From CAWGYQ01 sp963817395 (GTDB lineage: Bacteria; Acidobacteriota; Vicinamibacteria; Vicinamibacterales; CAVPJW01), in contig CAWFOC010000006.1 in the NCBI GenBank assembly GCA_963817395.1, forward strand, positions 310,001 through 374,000: a stretch of 64,000 bases of DNA, read 5' to 3'. Both the position numbers and the translations under genes were made by a program. Positions 39,098-46,101 of the stretch are shown piece after piece (the first letter of the stretch is position 1; every line of letters starts with the position of its first letter). The notes under the pieces were generated by a model. The model saw only the letters and a list, made by a program, of their open reading frames with translations. It did not search any database and was not told where the DNA came from.

Positions 39098-39181
39098 CTA
39101 CACGGTTCCCGGAATAACGAGGGTCAGGCACCCGCGCTCGGACGTCGCCAGGTCGAGTCGTCCGCCGTGCAACTCGGACAC
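39098..39181 (-). pseudogene. Possible remnant of a histidine kinase C-terminus
   Basis: On the minus strand a 27-codon stretch reads SELHGGRLDLATSERG then CLTLVIPGT and a stop. It resembles the last strands of a HATPase domain (usually ..HGG-x-hydrophobic.. and a final Pro). No upstream HATPase boxes were found. It lies just upstream of the GAF gene. Suggestive only. Confidence 0.25.
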
Positions 39182-39357
39182 GCGGCACCTTCGCTGCGAA
39201 GAGTGTGAGGTTCCGAAGTCGGCGGTATTCTACCTCAACTTTTCCGGCGGTCCGGGTCGCCCGCGACAATGGGAGCGACGTTTCGCTGAACGTTCGGGCA
39301 TCTGGACACGTGGTACACTCCGCAGCCAGCAGAGCGCGTTCGCAAATGGGAGGTTTC
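39182..39357. other. Intergenic region upstream of the lipoprotein gene
   Basis: Non-coding spacer. A TACACT (39315-39320) about 38 bases before the ATG 39358 could be a -10 box. Nothing else is recognised. Confidence 0.3.
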
Positions 39358-40005
39358 ATGCTGCCACGCTGTCAGGTTGCTCTCGCGGTTGCTCTTCTTC
39401 TGGGTGGGTGGGCATGCGGCGGCGGCGCGCGCGAGGCAGAAAAGGCCGCCGAACAGGTCGCCGAGGGCGCGAAGGGACTGGCGGAAGGCGCGACGGAAAT
39501 GGCGCGAGGAATCGAAGCGTTAGGAAAGGGGCTGGCCGAGCTGACCGAGAAGGGCACTCACGTACCGGTCGAGCCCGTCAGTTTCAAGGAGCTGCAGGCG
39601 CTTCTCCCCGACCTCGCAGGCTGGCAGAAAGGGAAGCCGACCGGCGAACGAATGACTAGCCCGATGTCTTTCTCACAGGCCGCCGTGCGCTACACCAAGG
39701 ACCGCTCCACGATCGAACTCAAGATCATGGACTCGGGGTTCAACCAGATGCTGATGGCGCCTTTTGCGATGTTCATGATCACTGGCTATGAAAAAGAGAC
39801 AGAACGTGGGTACGAGAAGTCGGTGAAGGTCGCCGCACACCCCGGCTGGGAAAAATGGGACAGCGCAGACAGCCGCGGCGAGCTGAACGCCGTCGTCGGA
39901 AGCCGTTTCCTGCTGACCCTGGAGGGGGAAAACGTGTCCGATACGGCTGCGCTTCACGACCTGGCGGGCAAGATCGATTTCGACAGGTTAGCCGCGCTCA
40001 AATAG
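39358..40005 (+). CDS. Putative lipoprotein with amphipathic helix
   Basis: ATG 39358 with GGGAGG just upstream; 215 residues. The signal peptide has the lipobox-like GGWACGGG. Residues ~25-65 form an Ala/Glu/Lys/Gly-rich amphipathic helix with heptad-like repeats (EKAAEQVAEGAKGLAEG). A globular domain follows (LPDLAGWQKGKPTGE, then SRFLLTLEGENV). I do not recognise the globular part. Bacterial relatives with LPDLAGW motifs are uncharacterised envelope proteins (recollection). Confidence 0.65.
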   Translation: MLPRCQVALAVALLLGGWACGGGAREAEKAAEQVAEGAKGLAEGATEMARGIEALGKGLAELTEKGTHVPVEPVSFKELQALLPDLAGWQKGKPTGERMTSPMSFSQAAVRYTKDRSTIELKIMDSGFNQMLMAPFAMFMITGYEKETERGYEKSVKVAAHPGWEKWDSADSRGELNAVVGSRFLLTLEGENVSDTAALHDLAGKIDFDRLAALK

Positions 40006-40340
40006 CTGCATCCCTCAGCCGGACGCAACCGACGTTCCCCGCGTTACTGGGGCTTCGAACTGCCCAGATCAGCAACCAATCGCGACAATTGCGGTTGCCG
40101 TCTCCACTGCCGCAGGCGCCCTCCAGACAGGCCACCGCGTAATTCCCGCCGCTTCAATAGCTTTCCCGATCGCGCCCGAACTGTGCGAAGCGGCAGGCGC
40201 CTTGCCTCGGGAGGGTCATCCCGGCGAGCCGCCGCGTTCGTGCCCGACCTCACGACGGCGCGCTCTGCCGGGATCCACGGTGGCATCCGGTGAGCTCGCC
40301 ATCGACGAGCCCCGGGATCACCCCATTTCGGAGGACGCAC
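40006..40340. other. 335-base non-coding region
   Basis: No convincing gene. It contains an 8-bp inverted repeat, ATCCCGGC (40218-40225) with GCCGGGAT (40267-40274), spaced by 41 bases. GGAGGAC directly precedes the comEA-like gene as its ribosome site. The region could be a degenerate palindromic repeat. Confidence 0.4.
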
Positions 40341-40700
40341 ATGCTCAAGATCTGTTCAGGAGTCGTCACGCTCGTCACAGTGCTTTCTGTCGGCCCGCTC
40401 TCGGCACAGCAGCAGACACCGGCCGGCGTTCCGGCCTCGAAGGCCGCAGCGGCGGCTGTGAACCTCAACGCGGCGTCGGTGGCCCAGCTCGAATCGCTAC
40501 CTGGGATTGGCGCGAAAACCGCGGCGCTCATTGTCGAGTACCGCCAGAAAAACGGCGGCTTCAAGAAGGTCGAGGAGCTCATGAACGTCAAGGGCATCGG
40601 CGAGAAGAGCTTCCTGAAGATCAAAGCGCTCGTCACTGTGGCTCCTCCTCAGGGGGAGCGCATCGATCGCGATACGCGCGCGGCGGATCCTGCGCGCTAA
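40341..40700 (+). CDS. ComEA-like helix-hairpin-helix DNA-binding protein
   Basis: ATG 40341 behind CGGAGGA; 119 residues. Sec signal peptide (LSVGPLSAQQQ), Ala-rich linker, then tandem HhH motifs: VNLNAASVAQLESLPGIGAKTA and the second LMNVKGIGEKSFLKI. This is the ComEA-type periplasmic DNA receptor fold used in natural transformation. The pseudopilin gene that follows supports a link to DNA uptake or type IV pili (inference). Confidence 0.8.
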   Translation: MLKICSGVVTLVTVLSVGPLSAQQQTPAGVPASKAAAAAVNLNAASVAQLESLPGIGAKTAALIVEYRQKNGGFKKVEELMNVKGIGEKSFLKIKALVTVAPPQGERIDRDTRAADPAR

Positions 40701-40758
40701 GCAAGGCCGACCGGGATCCGTCGCGATCCAACGGTCGCGACGGGTCCCGGACCGGTCC

Positions 40759-41364
40759 ATGACGTCCATGATCCCGCCCTCAACATCGCAACGCGGTCAC
40801 ACGGCTCTCGAGTTGTTGCTCGTGGGCACGCTGGTTGCGACCCTGGCCGCCATGGCTGTGCCTCTCACCTCTGACAGTCTCGATGACGCCCGGGCGGAAG
40901 CCGCGGCCAGATATCTGGCCGCGAGATTCGCTCTGGCCCGAGGCCAGGCCGCCAGGCGATCGGCTCGCGTCGCCATCCGCTTCGAACGGCGGAACGCCGA
41001 TTACATGTACGCGACATATCTGGACGGCAACCGGAATGGAGTTCTGACGCGTGACATTCAGTCGGGCATCGATCTGCCCCTCACGCCGCTCGAGCGGCTC
41101 AGCGACCGCTTCTCCGGAGTGCAGTTCGGCGTGATGCGTGGTCTGTCGCCGATCGAGCCAGGCGAACAGCTCTCGGAAGGCGACGATCCGGTGCGCGTCG
41201 GCTCCGCCAACACACTCAGCTTCTCACCCAATGGATCGGGGACGTCCGGCACGGTCTATGTCCGCGGTCGCCGGCGACAGACGGCGGTGCGTGTGTTGGG
41301 AGGCACCGGCCGTCTTCGTACCTTGTCGTTTGATGCTGCCAACCGCCGATGGAGCCCGCCATGA
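40759..41364 (+). CDS. GspH/FimT-like type IV pseudopilin
   Basis: ATG 40759; 201 residues. The prepilin signature RGHTALELLLVGTLVATLAAM has Gly before the cleavage site, Glu at position +5 of the mature protein, and one hydrophobic helix. A beta-rich globular head follows with FSPNGSGTSGTVYV near the C-terminus, as in FimT/GspH minor pseudopilins. It overlaps the PilZ gene start. Confidence 0.75.
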   Translation: MTSMIPPSTSQRGHTALELLLVGTLVATLAAMAVPLTSDSLDDARAEAAARYLAARFALARGQAARRSARVAIRFERRNADYMYATYLDGNRNGVLTRDIQSGIDLPLTPLERLSDRFSGVQFGVMRGLSPIEPGEQLSEGDDPVRVGSANTLSFSPNGSGTSGTVYVRGRRRQTAVRVLGGTGRLRTLSFDAANRRWSPP

Positions 41365-41702
41365 GACTGCCCCCGGCAGAGCGGCGCGAGTGGAGACGAT
41401 TCGGCGCAAGACCCGACCGACCGGGCCAGATCTCGGCAAGGCTGTTTCCGGGGAAGACCGTGCGGCTGCTCGACATTTCCCGTGGCGGGGTTCTGGTCGA
41501 AAGCGACACCCGCCTGAGACCGGGGGCTCCCGTGCAGCTCCAGCTGGGCGCACCGGATGCCCCCAGGCAGCTCCTACGCGCACAAGTTGTGCGCTGCTGG
41601 GTATCGGCCCTGATTCACGGTGGTCCCATGAGGTACCGCGCGGCCCTCGCCTTCGGTTCGCCGATCGAAATGGACGAGAGTCAATGGGTCCCTCGCGGGT
41701 AG
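41361..41702 (+). CDS. PilZ-domain protein
   Basis: ATG 41361 (ATG 41349 also in frame); about 113 residues, a single PilZ domain. The two c-di-GMP-binding motifs are visible: RxxxR in RREWRR near residue 9, and D-x-S-x-x-G as DISRGG near residue 37. It probably couples c-di-GMP to pilus, surface or polysaccharide functions. It overlaps the pseudopilin gene. Confidence 0.75.
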   Translation: MRLPPAERREWRRFGARPDRPGQISARLFPGKTVRLLDISRGGVLVESDTRLRPGAPVQLQLGAPDAPRQLLRAQVVRCWVSALIHGGPMRYRAALAFGSPIEMDESQWVPRG

Positions 41703-41817
41703 TTGCTACCGTTTGATTCTGCGGCATCGCGCAGGGGACGGGTATGTGCTTCCCATCCAGGATGGGAACTCGGTCGACGCGAATCACAAATGTCGGGATT
41801 CTCACGCAATTCAGGGA

Positions 41818-43308
41818 GTGCGCATTGTGGCATCCAGCTTGGTAAAGACCTCGCACGAACGTGGCTCAGACCCGACAGGTAACTCCACAGTGACGACCGA
41901 CGATCGTGGCTCTGCCGCGCTGCACGCCGTGCGAACCGGTGCTCGGGCGAGAGATCGCCGGGGCGCGTTTGGCAGTCTTCTGGGCGCCGTCAGCCGGGGA
42001 CTGGATCGCACGCGTGGCGCCGGACACCTGCGTGCGGCGTTCGAAGACGAGCTGCGCCGCATTCTCCCGGCCCGCAACGTTCGTGTTCGAGAAGTGGTGG
42101 GTCCACCGGCGCGGTCGAGCGCGGTGGCGCAGCGTGCGGAATACGTCGGCGTCGAGGTGCCCGGGCTCGACGCCGGCCGGCAGGCACTGCTCGAAGCGAC
42201 GCTCGATGCCGGTGCGCGGCTGGACCCGTGGGACCTGCAGCTGTTTGCTCTGGCGGCTTCGGTGGCGGCCCTCGTTCTCGAGATCGAGCATGCCCGACTT
42301 GGGAACCGCCCGTCACTCGCGCTCGTGCGCCACGCGGAAGCCGCCGCACCGTTCATCGGATCGAGCCCCATCATGCGCGCTTTGCGTGAGCGAATGGAGC
42401 GCATTGCGGCCACCGATTTCACCGTCTTGATCGAAGGCGAGAGCGGCACCGGCAAGGAACTCGTGGCGAGGCAGATTCACGGCTTGAGTGCACGGCGCCA
42501 CGGGCCCTTCGTAGCCATCAACTGCGCCGCGCTCGTCGAGACGCTTCTCGAAGCGGAGCTCTTCGGCATCGAAGAACGCACGGCCACTGGCGTCAAGGGC
42601 CGGCGCGGTAAGTTCGAGCACGCTGACGGCGGCACGCTCTTTCTGGATGAGGTGTCCGATCTCTCTGTTTCGGCGCAGGCCAAGTTGCTTCGGGCCATTC
42701 AGGATCTGGCAGTGGAGCGCGTGGGAGGCCAAGGCACCCGCCGGGTGAATATCCGAATCGTGGCCGCCACCAATCGAAGCCTTGGCGCAATGGTCGATCG
42801 CGGCTTGTTCCGATCCGATTTGTTCTATCGGTTGAGTGGCGTCGAGCTCCAGGTCCCTCCGCTCCGCCATCGTCGCGAGGACATTTTGGAACTGTCGCGT
42901 CATTTCCTGTCGCAGCATCGCCACGCACGACACCTGGAGTTGTCGCAAGCGGCGAGCGACGCGTTGCTCACATACGACTGGCCGGGCAATGTGCGCGAAT
43001 TGCAGCGGTTGATGGAGTCGACGATCGCGTTGGCCGTTACCGACCGCATCGGGCTCGACGACCTGCCTCCTGTCCTGCGGGGTCGATACTCGGAAGTGCT
43101 CATGGCCTCGGTCGCCAGAGACGACACCATGCGCGCGTGGGGGAGCCGTTACGCTCGGCTCGTTCTCGAACGTTCGGGCGACAACAAGCGCCGGGCGTGC
43201 CGCGCGCTCGGCATCAGCTACCACACGCTGCAGTCCTATCTGCGGTACAGAGCTCCGCGTTCGCGTGCCCAGGTGGCGCGCAGTGGGGACGACACGGAGG
43301 GTTCGTGA
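41818..43308 (+). CDS. Sigma54-type AAA+ transcriptional regulator lacking GAFTGA
   Basis: GTG 41818 is one plausible start; the frame is open from 41713. About 496 residues. The N-terminal ~165 residues form no recognised receiver and may be a GAF-like sensor. AAA+ domain: Walker A GESGTGKE, AELFGIEERTATGV where canonical members have GAFTGA, Walker B TLFLDEVSD, and WPGNVRELQRL. The C-terminal Fis-type HTH is NKRRACRALGISYHTLQSYL. Loss of GAFTGA suggests it does not remodel sigma54 normally. It lies 178 bases upstream of the peptide/ABC cluster. Confidence 0.8.
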   Translation: MRIVASSLVKTSHERGSDPTGNSTVTTDDRGSAALHAVRTGARARDRRGAFGSLLGAVSRGLDRTRGAGHLRAAFEDELRRILPARNVRVREVVGPPARSSAVAQRAEYVGVEVPGLDAGRQALLEATLDAGARLDPWDLQLFALAASVAALVLEIEHARLGNRPSLALVRHAEAAAPFIGSSPIMRALRERMERIAATDFTVLIEGESGTGKELVARQIHGLSARRHGPFVAINCAALVETLLEAELFGIEERTATGVKGRRGKFEHADGGTLFLDEVSDLSVSAQAKLLRAIQDLAVERVGGQGTRRVNIRIVAATNRSLGAMVDRGLFRSDLFYRLSGVELQVPPLRHRREDILELSRHFLSQHRHARHLELSQAASDALLTYDWPGNVRELQRLMESTIALAVTDRIGLDDLPPVLRGRYSEVLMASVARDDTMRAWGSRYARLVLERSGDNKRRACRALGISYHTLQSYLRYRAPRSRAQVARSGDDTEGS

Positions 43309-43486
43309 GACAGGCTGAGCCGCGGCGCGGCTCGACTGGAGGCCGTAAGCGTCAGGACTGAATTCGGAACGCCACCGAAGAACGTATCGGCGAAGGCGGG
43401 GTAGTCGTCGACTGCAGGTCGTGCGCCGTTGCTTCGAGTCAGTCAGAGGCCGGTAGGCCCTGAGGCTCGTCCATCGGAGGTGACAC

Positions 43487-43711
43487 ATGGCTTGCACGGT
43501 AACTCGAACGATTCTCGCCGGACTCTTCGGTCTGGCAGTCCTGCTGGGTACTTCCGCAGAAGTACATGCCCAGGGGAGGTGCTTCGGAAAGCTGAGGGAC
43601 TGCTTTGTGAAGGCTGCAAAAATGCGCGGCTGGGCGGATCGGACAATAGCAGGGCTCGACTGCGAGCTCGATTTTGTCGAGTGCGCTCGGCGAAAAATCC
43701 TCGGGCGCTGA
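43487..43711 (+). CDS. Small secreted peptide with twin CX6C motif
   Basis: ATG 43487 with a strong GGAGGTGA site eight bases upstream. 74 residues. Sec signal peptide of about 28 residues ending SAEVHA. The ~46-residue mature part has exactly four Cys arranged C-x6-C, 19 residues, C-x6-C (residues 32, 39, 59, 66). It is basic (about +5) and ends RRKILGR. The spacing fits two helices cross-linked by two disulfides. I do not recognise the family. First gene of the cluster. Confidence 0.7.
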   Translation: MACTVTRTILAGLFGLAVLLGTSAEVHAQGRCFGKLRDCFVKAAKMRGWADRTIAGLDCELDFVECARRKILGR

Positions 43712-43747
43712 AAGATTGGCGTCCGCGGACCGGCATCGAATGGAAAG

Positions 43748-44717
43748 GTGACGAACAGGATGGGCACCCTCCGCTGGAAGATGGCGGCGGTTCTGGCCGC
43801 CTGCGCTTTGGGTCCACCGAGCGTGCCCGCGTCTGCGCGAATGACGCGCGTCGAAGAAACGCCATGGCGAATCGAGGTCGGTTCGACGCGCGTCATCGGG
43901 CTGAACGATCTCGTGGTCGGCAAGATGTTCGACGGACGCAGTACGGAGCTCCTCGTGGAAGGAGGAACGCTCATTCGTATCGACCTCCAGTCCTCGCGCG
44001 CCGAACCGATCGGCCTGAGCGGCATGCGCCCAACCGATCGTCCCTGGGGTGCGGCGCTGTTGGAGGATGGCACTCGCTGGACGCTGCTCGATCGCTGGAC
44101 TCTGGCCCTCTTCAGCCGCGACGGCCGCATCACCAGCCGGCACCCGCTGGCGCGACCGCATATCGGCCTCTACGGCCTGGGCACGAGGCTGCTCTATCAG
44201 GCCTTTGAGACCGACCCACGGCGCCTCGGCGTGTCGCTCGGAGAGCCGGGGAACCTTCACCGACAGCTCCTGCCCATTGCGGCCAGCCGGATCACGACCG
44301 ACGCGGCCACCACTCGGGTCAGGAATCTGCTGGCGTGTGGCACAACCGTGTGGCCGGTGCTTCCGTGTTGGCTGTCGAACGACAGCCAGGTCCGATTGGT
44401 TCGTGAGACGAGCGCTATTGATGTGCTGACGTTCGAGGCCGCCAGGATTCGCACGCGCCTGGGCGGAAATACGTCGTTGCGCCTCTCGATTCGTGACGCC
44501 AGCATCGACCAGGCGCATCACATCTGGGTGTTGTGGGACGTCGTGAATTCCAGCCGGCGGCGAGAGTAGTGGGGCACTGTCGCGCTCGACGCCGGAGGGG
44601 CAATTGCAGGAAGCAGTTGTTCTGCGCGACGGCGCCCGATTGATTCTCGGGGCATCGCCGTCGGTCTGTTACCTGCTCAGAAGCGACGGTGCCATCGCCA
44701 GAGTTGTTCGTTCATGA
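43748..44717 (+). CDS. Secreted propeller-like protein (frameshifted near 44560)
   Basis: GTG 43748; about 322 residues after removing one base near 44560. The open frame stops at 44569, but the next frame continues as a matching strand segment (LQEAVVLRDGARLILGASP) and ends at TGA 44715-44717. That stop overlaps the next ATG, so the true end is probably there. A signal peptide is followed by repeated strand-turn units (LLVEGGTLIRIDL, LLDRWTLALFSRDG, HPLARPHIGLYG). These resemble six-bladed beta-propeller proteins. Function unknown. Confidence 0.55.
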
Positions 44718-45424
44718 CTCCGTCGGCATTTCGCTACTTCGGTGCCGTGTCAATCAATCCTGGGTACGTCCGAATCGGCTTCGCGGTGCTGGTGGCGGTC
44801 GGATGCTGGCAGTTGTACCTGAGCCCGGATGATCCCATCTCACCCCTCGCCACGCTGTTGTTCTGGCAGATGTTCGCTGTGTCCACTGGATTCAGGATGG
44901 CGGCGCGCCGTGGGTACTACGACCCGCTGTGGGTCAGCGGCGCCCCACGATGGCGCGTCGCGATCGCTCATTGGTGTGTCTCCGTGCGTCCTGGCGCAGT
45001 GGCCTGGGCGAGCCTCGCGGTGTATGCCGGCATTACGGCAGGACCAGTTGGCTGGGTCCCACTGGAGACCGCCAACCTGCTGGCGTGGTTCCTCGTTTCG
45101 ACCTGCGCCTGGGCGGCAGGGCTGTGGCTGCCGCGAATGGGTAGCGGGGTCGTGTGGGTGACAGCAATCCTGGCGCTTGCCACGACTCCGACAGGACTCG
45201 TGCATCTGAGGATGGTGGTCACCGAGCCCCAGGGAGGTCGTCTCGGTGAAGTCGTTTCAACCGCGCTGACGTTCGTGGCGTGCCCCTTTCTGCTCCTGGG
45301 CTCACCGGCAGCCAGTGAAAGCGTCTGGGTCCGAGGGCTTGCAGGGCTCGTGGCCATTGCGGCCCTGATGGTGGGCGTCTACTCCGTGATGCGCTCGGAA
45401 TTCCCGCTGACGGTGTCGTCATGA
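44714..45424 (+). CDS. ABC transporter permease-like membrane protein
   Basis: ATG 44714 overlaps the preceding stop. 236 residues with about six hydrophobic segments, the size of an ABC-2 type permease subunit. No family motif is strong. Its ATG-overlap coupling with the ATPase gene downstream (ATGA at 45421) is the main support for a permease role. Confidence 0.65.
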   Translation: MTPSAFRYFGAVSINPGYVRIGFAVLVAVGCWQLYLSPDDPISPLATLLFWQMFAVSTGFRMAARRGYYDPLWVSGAPRWRVAIAHWCVSVRPGAVAWASLAVYAGITAGPVGWVPLETANLLAWFLVSTCAWAAGLWLPRMGSGVVWVTAILALATTPTGLVHLRMVVTEPQGGRLGEVVSTALTFVACPFLLLGSPAASESVWVRGLAGLVAIAALMVGVYSVMRSEFPLTVSS

Positions 45425-46098
45425 CGACGCCCGTTTCCCGATCCCCGCTCGTCGAGTTGCGCGGAGTGAGTCGTCGACTGAGCGGTCACCGGGTGTTTGG
45501 CGGTCTGTCCCTCGTACTGGGCCGGGGCGACACCCTTGGAATCGTCGGTCCAAATGGCTCCGGAAAAACCACATTGCTGCGGGTGATGGTGGGCCTGCTC
45601 GAGCCCACCACTGGATTGGTGCTCCTCGGTGGGCTGCCGGTGAGTCACGGGCTTCGGACAGTTCGCGTGGCGTACTTTGGAGGGTGGGCCACGCTGCCTC
45701 CGACGGTCAGCCCCCAGAGCTGGGCTGCGTTGTTCCAGGCTCACAACTCGTTGGCCGTGTCAACGAAAGTGCTGGGCAAGTCGTCGCCTGGACTACGCCA
45801 ACAGGCAGGATTGAGGGCCGTCCTGCAACAGGCGCCGCTCGATCTCATCGTCCTCGACGAACCGTGGGACAGTCTCGATCCTGACGCATCCCGGTGGTTG
45901 TGCAAGCGATTGATTGAGTGGCAAAAGGACGGCGCCTCCATCGTGGTGACGTCCCACCGGCTGCGCGAGCTCATGGAAGTCTGCACTCGCGTGAGCATTC
46001 TCGCAAACGGGCGCCTTTACGAACCGGCCATGCGGCTTGGTGACCGATCAACAGCTGATCCCGCCCTGGCCTGCTACGACGTCTTGAATGGGGCGTAG
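45421..46098 (+). CDS. ABC transporter ATP-binding protein with degenerate signature
   Basis: ATG 45421, overlapping the permease stop. 225 residues. Walker A VGPNGSGKTT near residue 41, Walker B LIVLDEPWDSLDP near residue 142, H-loop VVTSHRLREL near residue 178. The signature (LSGGQ in canonical members) reads KSSPGLRQQ near residue 120, so it is degenerate, as in many ABC-2 exporters of peptides or polysaccharides. It pairs with the 44714 permease. Confidence 0.8.
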   Translation: MTTPVSRSPLVELRGVSRRLSGHRVFGGLSLVLGRGDTLGIVGPNGSGKTTLLRVMVGLLEPTTGLVLLGGLPVSHGLRTVRVAYFGGWATLPPTVSPQSWAALFQAHNSLAVSTKVLGKSSPGLRQQAGLRAVLQQAPLDLIVLDEPWDSLDPDASRWLCKRLIEWQKDGASIVVTSHRLRELMEVCTRVSILANGRLYEPAMRLGDRSTADPALACYDVLNGA

Positions 46099-46101
46099 CC
46101 T

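Noticed and set aside
43309..43486. Sigma54 promoter (GG-N10-GC) before the peptide gene
   Set aside because: The closest match has a 12-base GG-GC spacing, so it was not called. This fits the missing GAFTGA in the adjacent regulator.
42313..44133. 606-residue minus-strand ORF
   Set aside because: It lies antisense to the regulator and peptide genes, is Arg/Pro/Ser-rich with no domain, and is a shadow of GC-rich coding sequence.
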